DNA of 64,000 nucleotides from Tridacna crocea (GCA_943736015.1 OX031061.1:59216192-59280191), one strand, 5' to 3'. Counted from the first letter of the stretch, positions 36,345 to 49,098 are shown. Notes: generated by a model from the letters alone, not told the origin. Translations and numbers: made by a program.

Positions 36345-37079
36345 GTATGAAGTTAACGTCTAAGCTGTTTAACGCTAATTTCTTTGGATTTTGCAGACAA
36401 TGTAGACCAAGAGTGGACTGCACATAATGTACAGTCTGATCTTGGAAGTAAACATTCCGGTTAGGAGACAATTTTCCCCAAAACAACATTTAAAATAGCA
36501 AAATTTATATCTTCACAATCGGCTTAAAAGTTTCATTTTACTTTCCAAGTAGGTGAAGGGTTAAGGGTTAAAAATCCCTTGATCATGATCATTTAAACTC
36601 GGGGTTATGTGGAAAAGGGTAAATGAGCCTTCCTTGCCTCTGTGGTCATTAAATATTAAGGTCAGACGGCACACAACGTACAGTCTGAACTTTGATCTAC
36701 AGAATCTGTAGGCTTTTAATTTCTATACAAGAATAACTTTGAATTGGCATTATTTCTGGGTCCTATTTCAAAGCTAAGAATGTCCAAATTATTCGAATAC
36801 CGCTGTAAGGGTTTATCTTTATCAGCATTTTGATTATTCTAGAATAAAACTACGTGTCTTTTAACAGACAAAATGTTTAGAATTTCACCATTCGTAATCG
36901 TTTAAAAAATATGCCCGAGCAACTTTAGGGGTGTCTTTGGGCAAGGCATTACTTCATCCAAGAAACAAACAAAATCAAAGGAATACATGAGTAGGTGCAC
37001 TTCTACCCTGACATGAGTTAGACACTGCTGAAAGAGGCGTACTTTCATTCAACTTATTTCATAATCCCTATTTTACCAG

Positions 37080-37229
37080 CCACATATAAACCAATCTCTG
37101 AGACGAGGGAGAAAACTCTACCATGGACATATATTGGTATCGGTGCAGCAGCAGCGGGAGTTGTCGTTCTTATAATTGTGACCATTTTGGCATTAAAGAG
37201 AAGAAGAAATATGGATAGACGTAAAACAG
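37080..37229 (+). CDS. Exon 8: juxtamembrane, transmembrane helix, start of tail
   Basis: 150 nt, phase 1 in and out; acceptor CCTATTTTACCAG, donor ACAG|GTTGGT (a weaker donor). It encodes a short stalk (ATYKPISETREKTLPWTY), about 21 hydrophobic residues beginning IGIGAAAAGVVVLIIV, and then KRRRNMDRRKT, a strong positive-inside anchor. This fixes a type I topology with the Ig domains outside the cell. The Gly/Ala-rich first half of the helix could support helix packing; that is inference. Confidence 0.92.
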
Positions 37230-37979
37230 GTTGGTTATAGTTAAAATCAAAGAAATGACAGTACTAAAAAACAGCGAGCTGGCAATTAATTAATTGATGA
37301 CGTATTAAGCAATAATTGATTCGAGAAAGAATTCCTTGAAACCATTTATCATGAAGATGTATATTTGTTGGGATCATACAACACACATGGTTCTCATTTA
37401 GCAAAAGGATCAAAGTCCATTTTTCTTTTTTAATTTCATTTTATTCACTAAAATTGTTCAAAACAGTAGATCTTTTCTCACACATTAAACAAAATGAAAT
37501 ATGAAAAATGAAAATATGAAATTATTTATGGAATTCCTTGCAAGATCATTTACTAGATGATTTGCACAAGTAGATTCAAAGGACAAAAATTTAGACTATT
37601 CCAAATCCAAAGCATTTGCAAACACAATTTACATGTGAGCTAAATATAAGTAGGGTTTGCTAGGGTAAGTTCAAAGGCCTCCTTTGCAAAGATGGTAAAA
37701 ACTTGGGGAAATGAGGTAACGCGTAATGGCATTCTAAAACATAATTTTGACAGTATCAGATGCATACCACAAAACAAAAATTGCATGTTTAAAACTAAAA
37801 GGCCCTGAAGGGCCTGAAATCGCTCTAATGGCAGAGATTTTGCTTTTATGCTAGCATACATTATAAAATCATGATGCAAAAAGAAAACCAGTAAAATCTG
37901 TTTGAAAGAAAGCACTTATAAACAAGAAATGGAAATTTTCAACTTTGAATCGCCACTTTCCCCATACTGATTGTCAGAT

Positions 37980-38590
37980 TTTTTTTTTTCAAAATCAATA
38001 GGGTTCCAGCTGATGATGAGACAAAGCAACTGCGCAAGTTTCATAAAAATCCGACCACAAATGCTGACTTCATCATGTAAACTAGAAATTGAAATTTCAA
38101 CTTGAAATGACTACTTTTCCATTACAGTTTGTTTGATTTTTTCAAAGTCAACAGGATGAAAGCTATAGGTGACATAAACAAACTGAAAAATTCACAAAAA
38201 TCTTATCACAAATAAATACTTGATCATGTAAACAAGCAATGAAAATGTTCTACTTTTCCAATACTGTTTGTTGTATTTTTTTTCAAAATCAATATGGTTT
38301 AGGCTTTTGATGATATAAACAAGCTATGCAAGTTTCATGAAAATCTGACCTCAAATCCAGACTTTATCGCATAAATAAGAAACGAAAGTTTTCAACTTGA
38401 AATGGCTACTTTTCCCATACTGTTTGTTGGATTTTTTTTTCAAAATCAATAGGATTTAAGCTGACGATATAAATAAGCTATGCAAGTTTCATTAAAATTT
38501 GACCTCAATTGCAGACGTTATTGCGTAAACAATAAATGAAAGTTTTCATCTTGAAATGGCTACTTTTCCCATATCGTTTGTTGGATTTCA
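37980..38590. repeat. Tandem array, about 154-bp monomer
   Basis: Four diverged monomers; TACTTTTCCCATA recurs at about 38407 and 38561. The size is like the pearl cores but the sequence is different. No microsatellite end is seen here. Confidence 0.6.
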
Positions 38591-38787
38591 AACAACCTTG
38601 AGGAAAAAGCATTGAAAAAGAGCTGTAAAAAAACCCCACAAAGGTTGATCACGATTCTTATTTCGATTACATATGCTCCCTTTCAAAGAAAAGTCCCTTC
38701 GTTTAAGCCAAGTTTTATACGTCGTCAGCAGATTATCTCATGGAACGAACTTACAAATCAGTGGTTTGTCTTTCGGTGAAGAGGCAT

Positions 38788-38987
38788 TTAACTCTATCAA
38801 ACGACAAAATTTTAGACAGGTCCAAATTGAAAACTTAGCAGACGACAGAACAAATGTAACTCAAAAATAGACAATTGTTTCCAGCAGGTAGAACACATTG
38901 TGGGAAAGGGAGAAACATTGTCAGATGATTTTAAAAGGCCTCTTTCATAGGATTGTAAAAATCAGGGATTGTTTGGTAAAGGGTTAA
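38788..38987. mobile_element. Internally deleted TTAA MITE
   Basis: TTAACTCTATCAAACGAC at the left and TTGTTTGGTAAAGGGTTAA at the right bound 200 bp. The central palindrome has lost one arm (GGGAAAGGGAGAAACATTGT remains). Intron between exons 8 and 9a. Confidence 0.6.
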
Positions 38988-39465
38988 GGGCTGTCCTGAT
39001 CACCAGGAGATTTGTGTCTGTAGAGTCGAAAATATTGTTAGAAAAGGGGAAAATGTTGTTTTCTAGTGTTTACTCATTTTTCTTCAATGTATACAAGTCT
39101 GCCTTTTCAAAGTCGGAAAAGTAAGAACCTAGCTGGTACAGACTTCACATTACCACACATCAGAATTTGTCCAAATTCAAAGTGTACATCTAGACTAGTT
39201 GTCCTTTTCCAACAATATTTACATAAAAGCATAAATACTTTTAAGTTCCGGATTCTTTAAATGAATGGTTACTTCCTTACCAAACAACATTGTTATTTTT
39301 TATTACTGTAATAAATGATGTATACAAGAAATTCGGACCTATTTTCTATTTCGTGATAATTTACCTCCTTTTTTTTTATTTGTTTTTTTTTTTTTATCTT
39401 TTTACCATAACTATCGTGAAGTAAAAAAAGTTTATAAGCCTTTACAAATTCATCAGTTTAGTCAG

Positions 39466-39755
39466 ACTAACCCGCACAGCCCAGTTGGTAGAGCGTAGAA
39501 CTCATGATCATGAGGATGTGGTTCAATCCCCACGGCTGGCCATCTAAAATTACTAATAGTCTTTCGGATGAGGCATTAAACCGAAGTCCGTGTGACGGTG
39601 CTATACACCAAGCACGTTACAGAATCAGGCGAAACTTAGGATGGGTTTTGTCCAGTATCTGCACTTAACCCCGTAACAATACTAACAACCTTCAGGGGGC
39701 GTCGCCCATATGGGAAACCGGTGGTGACGATAAATAAACGCAAATTCAATCAATC
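39466..39755 (+). mobile_element. tRNA-derived SINE, full length
   Basis: A tRNA-like head has an A box (AGCCCAGTTGGTAG, 39478-39491) and a B box (GGTTCAATCC, 39520-39529) and is followed by a body with AAACCGAAGTCCGTGTGACG and a 3' part ending CAAATTCAATCAAT. The body resembles conserved SINE core regions of many marine invertebrates; I cannot assign the core class by eye. A headless second copy lies at 40112-40313. Confidence 0.75.
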
Positions 39756-40111
39756 GGTTTAGTCGTCATGTAATTATATTTACGTTGTCAGGATTGTGAA
39801 AGGTGTTTATTTGTTCACTCGTGTCTGTAATGGCATTGTTTCCATGATACGGCAGTACAAACATAAGGGTATATATAACTGGTGTTACAAGGTCAATTTG
39901 GGTTAAACTTTCTTTCCTGCATTTCCTAATGGCGGTTGATAGATGTGACAGATTCAATGTGAAAACTCTGTATATTTTTCAGAATAAGACTCAAAACATC
40001 AAAAAAGTACTCGACCGCGTAACTTAAAATAGAATATAAATATATTTCACGAGAACATGTGAAACGGATTTTAGTAATCCTGAATGAGAAAAGGAGAAAA
40101 TACAGTTTACC

Positions 40112-40313
40112 AGTATATCGGATGGGACGTTAAACCGAGGTCCCGTGTGACGGTGCTATACACCGAGCACGTTAAAGAACCAGGCGAAACTTAGGATGGG
40201 TTTTGTCCTGTATCTGCACTATCCCCCGTAACAATAATAACAGCCTTCAGGGGGCGTCACCCATATGGGAAACCGGTGGCGACGATAAATAAATGCAAAT
40301 TCAATCAATAGTT
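40112..40313 (+). mobile_element. SINE, 5'-truncated copy
   Basis: Starts within the core (GGATGGGACGTTAAACCGAG) and runs to the same CAAATTCAATCAAT 3' end as the copy at 39466. Loss of the tRNA head is typical of truncated reverse transcription. Confidence 0.72.
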
Positions 40314-40689
40314 GTAATTAACTTTATACACCAGCACAAAGACTAGTAAGATATTCGGAAGAGAGATCAATAACCTTAGGAGCACTCCTACTGAAACTGG
40401 GGAAAAACACACACTTCCAATGGTCACAAAACGCTTAACTTGAAAATTATACTGCCTATCACGAAATTTAATCTCCCAAAACATATTGTCAAGAGAGCAT
40501 ATTTTGTTTAGAGATAATACAGGAAGACTGCGTGACACAAAGCAAACAATTGCCATGGCAAGTACTAAAGTTAACACTGACAAAAAATCTATTACTGAAA
40601 ATATTGCCATATTTCTCAGACCATACATCAAAAGAAATTAGTGATGTTTAATCATACACCAAAATTTTACATATGTAGGCCTGATTAAT

Positions 40690-40917
40690 TTAACCCTATA
40701 CCACACAATCCCGACTTTTAACGACTCTTAGAAAGAAACCTTTTGAAAAAATTCCGGGAAAAAGAGAAAATGCTGGTAACCAGCATTTTCTCCTTTTCTC
40801 ACTGTTTACTAGCCTTTCTGAAATGAATTTCAATTATTTGAGTCATATCTATTTTGTCCTTTGCAAATGCTTTGAATTTGGACAAGCCTTAAATTTTGCT
40901 GTGTGATAAAAAGTTAA
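40690..40917. mobile_element. TTAA-flanked hairpin MITE, left member of tandem pair
   Basis: Starts TTAACCCTATACCACACAA and ends GTGTGATAAAAAGTTAA, with a central palindrome around TGCTGGTAACCAGCA. Its right-hand TTAA (40914-40917) is also the left TTAA of the next copy. Confidence 0.8.
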
Positions 40918-41144
40918 CCCTTTACCAAACAATCCCAGGTATTCACGACCCTGGCAAAAAAGACTTTTGAACATCTTGTGAGAAAAGGAGAAAATGCTGG
41001 TAACCAGCATTTTCTCCTTCACCCACAATGTTTTCTACTTTCCTGGAAACAAATTTCAATTTTTGAGTTAAGTAAATTACATTTTGTTTGCAAGTGCTTC
41101 CAATTTTGACAAGTTTAAAATTTTGTTATTTGGTAATGAGTTAA
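40914..41144. mobile_element. TTAA-flanked hairpin MITE, right member of tandem pair
   Basis: Starts TTAACCCTTTACCAAACAA and ends TTTGGTAATGAGTTAA. Same orientation as its neighbour and shares the TTAA, so one copy inserted into the target duplication of the other. Central palindrome GAAAATGCTGGTAACCAGCA is intact. Confidence 0.8.
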
Positions 41145-41219
41145 GTTGTAATAAAGTTGAACAATATTCAAATATTTCTACTAATCGTCAGCAGATTTAA
41201 AATTCATTTCAAGTCATGG

Positions 41220-42880
41220 CCCGTTGTCCGTCGTGCGTCCGTCCGTCCGTCGGTGCGTCCGTCCGTCCGTGCATTAACTTTTTTTTTAAAACATCTTCTT
41301 CTCTGAAACTACCCATCCAATTTTGATGAAACTTCGCAGAAATGATTCTGCCATGGTCCTCTTCAGAATTTCTTGAAAAAATTTAATTCCTTTAAAAACT
41401 CTGGTTGCTATGGCAACAAAACTGAAAAAAATTGAAAATCTTTGAAAATCTTCTTGTCTGAAACCGTAAGGCCTAGGGCTACCAAATTTGGCATGTAGCT
41501 TTATCTAGTGGACCTCTACCAAGTTTCTTCAAATTATAGCCCTGGGGTCAAAATTGGCCCCGCCCCGGGGGTCACAAGTTTTACATGGGCTTATTTAGGG
41601 AGAACTTTAAAATTCCTCTTCTACGTAGCCATTGGGCCCAGGGCTACCAAATTTGGCATGTGGCTTTATCTAGTGGACCTCTACAAAGAATTTCCAAATT
41701 ATAGCCCTGGGGTCAAAATTGGCCCCGCCCGGGGGTAACAAGTTTTACATGGGCTTATATAGGGAGAACTTTAAAATTCTTCTTCGACGTAGCCATTGGG
41801 CCTAGGACTACCAAATTTGTCATGTAGCTTTATCTAGTGAACCTCTACCAAGGGTGTCCAAATTATAGCCCAGGGGTCAAATTTGGCCCCGCCCCGGGGG
41901 AAAACAAGTTTTACATGGGCTTATATAGGGAAAACTTTCAAAATCTTCTCGCACCTAGCTATAAGGGTTAGGGCAATTAAATTTTGCATGTAGCTTTATC
42001 TAAGGGGTCTCTACCAAGGGTGCCCAAATTATAGCCCTGGGGTCAAATTTAGCCCCGACCCAGGGGCTCACAAGTTTTACATGGGCTTATTTAGGGAAAC
42101 TTTAATAATCTACTTGTACATAGCCATAAGGCCTAGGGCTACCAAATTTTACATAATGTAGCTTTATCTGATGGGCCTCTACCAAGAGGTCCCAAATTTT
42201 AACTTTGGGGGTCAAGTTTGACCCCACCCCAGGGGTCACAAGTTTTCCATTGCCTTTTATAGTGAAACCTTGATAAATCTGTCTCATGGGTCACATATTT
42301 TACAGGGCCTTTTATTGAGCAAACTTGTTTTACAGGGCTTTTTATTGGGCAAGATTAAAAAAAATTGTTTATAACCACACATTCTAGTTTCACACTATAG
42401 GCCTGGGGTCAAAATTGGCTCCATTCCAGGGATCACAAATTTAACATGGGCTTCAAAATATAGTCACTTCAATTTAAACATTGGTCAAGGGAAATAACTC
42501 TTTTTATGAAAGATAAAGTTTGTTACTATTTACCTCCCTTGATTACCAAACTGCAGTGATACATGATTTGTGCTAGACATTAAGTTTTTTGATAGAAAAT
42601 ATTCTGTTTTCAAGGAGTGTGATTCATTTTGATGCTAATAGTTATGCTCACATGAGCAAAGTTGAATAATAAATTTAGAGTAAGGTTTCTATCATTCAGC
42701 TTATTTTTCCAAGGATTTTACCTTTTGTGCTAATGAATTAAACGGCTTGTATTGCCTGACAGTGTTCATTGTTTTTGAAGGCCCTCTTTTTCATGGTCAT
42801 GAACACTTTAATTTGTGTGGTAAAGGAGTAAAAAGCCAGTGGAGCGATACAGGGCCATCTAGGCCCTCTTGTTGTTTACT
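41220..42880. mobile_element. Pearl-like element with 165-bp monomers
   Basis: (GTCC)n at 41231-41270, then about five monomers: GCTACCAAATTTGGCATG recurs at 41478 and 41643 with a third at 41808, a 165-bp step. The right end near 42840-42875 (GCGATACAGGGCCATCTAGG) matches ends of similar elements near 44490 and 61060. Open frames through the array come from the repeat and are not genes. Confidence 0.65.
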
Positions 42881-43329
42881 GTACTGTGTGTGCTCTTTTT
42901 GCTGCCCTATGTTCTTTTCTCACGATGTATTAATATTCAGTTTAAATTGAAAGCCTGGTCACCTTCTCATATGCACAGTTTACAAATATGGAAGACAAAT
43001 GACATATTCTGGAGAGGAGTACACATATAATTATGTAAAACCACTCATCTCACTTGATCAAAGTTCATTTTAAAAAATGAGAAGTAAACATAAACGAAAC
43101 CTCAAAAAAAAAAAAAAAAAAACATTTCTATAAATAATTTAAATCAATACTAGAGATAAAACTTCCTTTACTATTAGATACGCGATATGGTATGTACATG
43201 AGAGAAATTTGCCAAATTTAAGATGCTGTAACTATAATTTAGCTACAGAAAGATAAAATTGATAAAAAAAAAGAAAGGTTCTGTGAATACTGTCTAAAAA
43301 ATAATATATTCTGGCAAAGACAAACTCCA

Positions 43330-43790
43330 TTTTTAGCTCCACTGGCCGAAGGCCAGCGAGCTATTGTCATGGCGTTGTGTCCGTCGTGCGTCCGTCCGTC
43401 CGTCCGTTCGTCCGTGCGTGCGTCCGTAAAGTTTTTCTTTAAAAAACTTCTCCTCAGAAACTACTGACTGAATTTTTACCAAATTTCACAGGAATGTTCC
43501 TTTGGTGGACCTCTTTCAAATTCCTTCAAATAATTGTGTTCCATGAAGAACTCTGGTTGCCATGGCAACCAAAGTAAAAAAACCTTTAAAAATCTTCTCC
43601 TCCCAAACCGCTAATTGGATAGCATTATTATTTTGCAGGAATGTTCCTTAGGTAGAGGTCTACAGAATTCCTTTAAAAAAATTATCTGTCAAAAAACATG
43701 GCTTTTATGGGAGACTCATTTTCATTTAATGGTATAAATTAAAATCTTTGAAAAATTTCTTCTCTTAAACTATTCATTGGATTTCATTGT
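43330..43790. mobile_element. Pearl-like element, 5' part
   Basis: Starts TTTTTAGCTCCACTGGCCGA with a short GGCC palindrome, then (GTCC)n at 43383-43410 and monomer-like sequence (CTCTGGTTGCCATGGCAACC near 43551). A possible far end near 44480-44520 (ACCGATACAGGCGCTCAAGC) lies beyond inserted MITEs. Confidence 0.55.
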
Positions 43791-43829
43791 TGTTTTCACT
43801 GTGGGAAAAAGAGAAATTAGTCATAATCA

Positions 43830-46300
43830 ACCAAAGACGAGAAGTCTTTGGAAAACACTGTTGGAAAAGGAGAAAATGCTGGTAATCAGCATTTTCTCCT
43901 TTTCCCTCAGTGTTTTCTACTCTATCAAAGAGAGAAATCATCATTTCATCAATGTTTAATTTGTTGTCTGCAAATGCTTTCAATTTGGTCACATCCCAAA
44001 TTTTGTTGTTTGGTAAAGGGTTAAAGAGGGTTGCTTACATAATCCATAGTCCTTTTCATATAAAACAAGAGAACCTCTGCACTTTTATTAGCGCAGGTAA
44101 AGATTTGTTGACCTACTGGTGACGAAGTGCAAAGTGGACAGGAGGGGTGTTAATCCTGGTAATCTAGTTATCTATATTTTGATGTTTCCCCACCCAAAAT
44201 GGTTTGTGACAAGACCCTCTTTAACTATAACCAGATGACAAAATTTTGTAACTGCTCATAATTAAAAGATGTTGCAGACATCATAATATAGCTTCAGATT
44301 AGTAAAACTTGTATCAAAAATGGTAGAAATTATTGTGGAAAACTAAGAACATGCTGGTTACCATTATTTTCTTCTTTTCTCACAATCTTTTTCTTAGCTT
44401 TTTTTCTTCAGTTGGTAGCTAAAATGCAGGATTGAATGGTAATTGTTAAAAACTTCTCTTCACCGTTACAGAAAAATCAGACCTGTGGACCGATACAGGC
44501 GCTCAAGCGCCTCTAGTTATTTATTGGCCCATTGTATGATGATTTCAACTACATTTGTTTCCTCCATAAAAGAAATAATGGATCATAGAGAAAGTTTTTA
44601 TTTCCAGATATTATGAAAATGTTAATGGATTTCTTCTTAGCTCAACTCTTACTATTATTGATGTATTCAAACCTTTTTCAGTTTAAAAATTCCAATGGTA
44701 CTATCTTTTAACACAGACATGTGGGTTAAATGACCAAAACCGTCGATGCGCCATAAAACAAGATTCACTCATTCATTCACAATCCAGATTTCTGATGACC
44801 CTGAGGGCGAAAATGTAGCAATTGGGGAAAATGTTGGTTTTCCGCATTTTCTCGTCACACAAAGTTTTCTGCTCTGTCACTCTCAAATTTCACCATTTAA
44901 CCTTTACCACACAATCCCGAGTTTTAACAACACTGTGGAAGAAGCCTTTTGAAAACACTGGGAAAAGGAGAAAATGCTGGTAACCGGCATTTTCTCATAT
45001 TCCCCCACAATGATTTATGCATATTCAATGACGAATGCTATAATTTGATCCATAGTTAAATTGTTGTCTGCCAATGCTTTAAAATTCAACAAGTCTCAGA
45101 TTTTGTTGTGTGGTAGAAATAAGCCAAATTTGATTTCTTGTCTAGTCATGATGATTTCCATATAACTTATTAACTTATTACCAAACGATAATATTTTGGG
45201 CTCCTCCAAATCCAAAGCATTTGAAGACGACAAAATAAATGCAACTGAAAATTTGAAACTTGTTTTGTGAAGAGTATAAAACATTGTGAGAAAAGGAAAA
45301 TATTGTGATAAAAGGAGAAAATGCTGGTTACCAGCATTTTCTCCTTTTACCCACAATGTTTTCTAGAGGCTTCTTTCTCTGGGTCGTCAAAAGAAGGGAT
45401 TGTTTGGTAATGGGTTAATCAATCTAACATGCAAGGATCTGTAACAAAGCTTTGCCCTGCCAGGTCAAGTCATACAGCCTACACTTTTAGTAATATGTAG
45501 ACCATTTTTTTTCAAACTCATTACCAAACAACAATATTATGCTTGTCCAAATCAACAGCATTTGCAGACAACAAAATAAAAGTGACTGATAATATGAAAT
45601 TTGTTTTGTGATGGGTAGAAAACATTATGGGAAAAGGAGAAAATGCTGGTAACCATCATTTTTTCCTTTTCTCACAATATTAATATTTTACTAAAGTTTA
45701 GTAGCATGCCTTAACACGATCCCGAGTTTAATCGACACTGTAGGAGAAGGCTTTTGAGAACTTTCTGGGAAAAAGGAGAAAATGCTGCTTACCAGCATTG
45801 TCTCCTTTCCCCATCCTAAGCAATAATCGTCATTTTAGTAACATTTAATTTGTCGTCTGCAAATCCTTTCAATTTGGACTTGTCTAAATTTTTGTCTTTT
45901 GATAATGAGTTAAACCATTATTACATGATAAACTGATACAAAATTTTAGAAAAATATAACTGGCTGTACTGTGTTTTCTAGATAATTTGTTGGCTTCTGA
46001 AAATAAGCCACACTCACTTTGAGGGTTGAAATTGCATCTGCATGCTAATTACAATATTTTTTTCATTAAATTTTTACAGTGCATGGATAAGTGTACACTT
46101 GCCTAAATTGAAAGCATTTCCGATCAACAATTTAAACTGGGCTCAAGTGGTAGAATTTGTATTTAAAAGGACAGAAAACAATGTGGGTAACAGAATAAAT
46201 GCACGTTACCAGCTACAGTATTAACCTTCTACTAAATGTTTTCTAAAGACTATTTTCTTATGGTCGTTAAAACTCAGCATTGTGTGATAAAAACTTAATT
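43830..46300. mobile_element. Cluster of TTAA hairpin MITEs
   Basis: At least six copies of the main hairpin family lie here: about 43830-44024, a decayed one at 44200-44455, 44897-45117, 45170-45417 (TTAA at both ends, inverted orientation), 45515-45690 and 45711-45913 (ending TTAA), and a decayed one at 46080-46300. Each shows the central GAGAAAATGCTGGTNACCAG palindrome or its remains. Two of them (45170 and 45515) are inverted relative to neighbours, so long hairpins could form in the intron transcript. Confidence 0.72.
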
Positions 46301-46403
46301 CTTTAAATATATATGTAGGCAATTTTTAGATAGAAAATACATGTTTATAATCTATTCATAATGATACATTATTGATTGTATGATTTTCAACCTTTTTTTT
46401 CAG

Positions 46404-46643
46404 TTATATCACTGCGGCCAGTGCATCTATCCATTCCTCCTTGATATTTCTTTCACCAGTACTCCACACATTATCATTTCCGAACCACTGGCTGCTTTCC
46501 CACATATCCATCGTTGAAACAATGGATAGCTTTGAGGGAGGAATGAATTCTGTTTCAACGACTATCATTAATCCTCTGAAAGAAATTGGTAGAGTAGGGG
46601 ATTGCACCTTTGGCCGCCTGTTCCTAAGTCCTGTATGCCCCTG
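46404..46643 (-). CDS. Possible gene fragment or terminal exon, minus strand
   Basis: About 80 codons are open on the minus strand, ending in TAA at 46404-46406, with non-repetitive composition (for example TMDMWESSQWFGNDNVWS near the end). The stop is followed by CTGAAAAAAAA, which could be a short A-tail of a retrocopy. No domain is recognised and no splice partner is identified. It lies inside the long intron between exons 8 and 9a, in the opposite orientation to the host gene. It may be a pseudogene piece or chance. Confidence 0.2.
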   Translation of the reverse strand, partial: QGHTGLRNRRPKVQSPTLPISFRGLMIVVETEFIPPSKLSIVSTMDMWESSQWFGNDNVWSTGERNIKEEWIDALAAVI

Positions 46644-46649
46644 ACTGCG

Positions 46650-48510
46650 CTATCAGGGCTTGGTTAATGATACACTACGTATTAAGATATAATGATATGT
46701 TTTATCAACAGTTCCTGCCATTTATGAAAAAAGACATATAAAGCTACATTAAGAAACACAAACTCAAAACTGGTTGAGTACTACATTAAATCTGTCTTAC
46801 ATTTTAGGACATGAATGTGTTTTTCTTTACAAAGATCAAAGAATGAAAACACTTAATAAATACTGAAAACATTTTACTGTACGGTTTGACACCACTTACC
46901 ACGAGTGTTGGTTACATTTAAGTTCTAGTACGTTTTGACTGTAGACAGGTGATAATTCAAAAGTTGAATCTAGAAGATCTAAAATATCAAATTTGTACCA
47001 AGGTTCCATGATTCTTCTTCCATATCGCAAATGGTACAGAAATCCATCCTTAATACGAACCATTGCCCCTAATCGTCAGTTTTGAGTATCGTTGACATGA
47101 TTCCGGTGTTGGAGCTGTCGATGTTATTCGACGATTTCATCGGAATTTCTGCGTGCAATTACTTTCCTTGTCTATTAGTCACATGAAATTGCTAATCGCA
47201 CTAGACAGGGTTTACGTAATTCAAACTTTGATGATGTTTTTCTCTTTTTCTACATTCTATAACATTCAATATCGTTATCGATTAATAACTGCATTTTCGA
47301 ATGAGAAAATTCGTATACAGTATAAAAGCATTCAGGTAAGAGTCAGACTGACATTAAGAGTACATTAATTATAAAATATTTTTCTCTTACTGCAATGCTA
47401 GGTTTGAAATTACATAGATTTTAACCAAAAAAAAAAAAGTATTTTCTTTCTCACAGATTCATATTACTCTTCACAAATATTTGATTTTTGCAGCAAAATA
47501 TTCCATACTTCAATCATCGAGAAAGAGAATATTAAGTTTTTTTTATATACGTATTAAATGGAGGTAATAAGACTCTTCAACATGCAATGTGAAACCCCCG
47601 AATAAGAAAAGTGACGGCTGAAGTGTCCCCAAGATCAAAGTACTTTGGTATCAAAAGATCAATTCTTACAAGTTGTGCCCTTGGAAGATGATTCTTATCA
47701 TTTATGTCTAAAGGTTTATATTTTGGAGCGTTCAAGTACAACATCCTGTCGTAAATCGTATTCTACTGTTAAATGTTTTATATACGATACTTTGTGCTCG
47801 GTCTAACATACAGATGTTATATCTTTATATTTTAAGAAAAAAGGTTTGACAGGAGGGAATCTGTTTTACTGTACTTCGATACTTATTAGAATAGCGGGGT
47901 AATTGCAAAAGGGAGTTCACTGTAGAAGTTTTTTCCACAGGATTCGAAGGTTATGTAGGTCAAGAATTTTTGCTATTGCTCCTGTTTTACACAAATAATT
48001 TGTCGCGTAATGGATGAATCGGGGAGAAAGATTGCGTCAAAGTACCGAGGCAGGTAATATATCAATAAACAAAAGTACAGACACACCGGGTATATTTGGA
48101 TTTGAAAAAAAAAACCAGAGGTGGACAGTGAATTTTTGTCTCCAGGGGGGTTCATATCATATGGCGCATCGAAAATCCAAACAGTATAAAACCAATATTT
48201 TTAAAAATGCGATTACGTAATCGCTGTTTAAAAAGTTAGGTCTCCACAGTGGCTAGCCTACAGAGCTTCATAAAAGGTGTGTTGCTGGTTCGAATTCCCT
48301 CGGTTTGACCGACCCCCCCCACTCGAGGATCGGCGATAGTTATTGCTAGAGGATTCATTTGTCTCTTACAGCTGTACAGCTGTTCATTGTTTCGACGACC
48401 ATGATGTTAAAAAGGAGCCAGTGGCTTGGAAAGAATTATGTGCAAGATAGTTCCAGGGAAGTATGGACAGGTGTAATGGCCGCCGTGATGTAAATGAAAT
48501 AATCATAACT
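46650..48510 (+). other. Intron before tail exon 9a, nothing firm seen
   Basis: AT-rich sequence without recognisable repeats over most of its length. A small frame opening ATGGATGAATCGGGG at 48010 runs into a possible donor (GGCAG|GTAATA) at about 48055; this could be a start exon but has no partner. Confidence 0.4.
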
Positions 48511-48513
48511 GCG

Positions 48514-48742
48514 TTAACCCTTTACTGCATAAGGCATTTATATGGTATCTCGAATTGACCCTAAATAACAGCAAGGATGAAGTTGTTTCTCATGTGCATC
48601 TGACATCCTTTAATAGCATAGAAAACATTGTGACAAAAGGTGAAATTGCTCGTCACGAGCAATTTCACCTTTTGCCACAATGTTTTCAAAAGGCTTCTAC
48701 AGGCAATGCGTAGAAATGAGTATCAATGGAGTAAAGGGTTAA
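48514..48742. mobile_element. TTAA-flanked MITE, second subfamily, 229 bp
   Basis: Starts TTAACCCTTTACTGCATAAG and ends ATGGAGTAAAGGGTTAA, with the palindrome TTGCTCGTCACGAGCAA in the middle. It is the reverse complement of the copy at 10644 at high similarity. It lies about 350 bp upstream of tail exon 9a. Confidence 0.78.
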
Positions 48743-49098
48743 ACAAAATGCAATCAATTAATTAACGAATATTCTTGTATTACACACACTTTGGATTGAT
48801 AAACATTTTATGACATGATATGTGACGTCATTTTATGCTTGTTTGAGGGAAGTGGATTTGGTTGTTATTCATGGGAACTACCATTTGTGTATAGTTTGAT
48901 GGCATATTCTGACCCATTGTTCGTGAAATGATATTATGTGATAAAACGAATCTGACATGCGTATTTTTTAGATAACTATTTTGAAAATCAAACCTGCCAA
49001 ATGGTTTATTAAGTGATATTACTCTCGACTCGCTGAATAAAATTTCATTTCAAATGGCAGGCCATGTCAGAGCCTAAATGATTCTGCCAATGTTTCAG

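Noticed and set aside
39478-39542. A functional tRNA gene at the SINE head
   Set aside because: The T arm is good, but the acceptor stem does not close and a SINE body follows directly.
40305-40631. 108-codon hydrophobic open frame on the minus strand
   Set aside because: Several membrane-like stretches, but it starts and ends beside repeat DNA, has no recognisable family, and AT-rich sequence often yields hydrophobic frames. Left open but not called.
41508-41738. Open frames across the 165-bp tandem repeat
   Set aside because: The repeated peptide (GVKIGPA...) comes from the tandem DNA unit and occurs on both strands; it is a repeat by-product.
48010-48220. Possible start exon of another gene
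   Set aside because: A short ATG frame with a donor-like site, but no downstream partner and the longer overlapping frame is unrelated.
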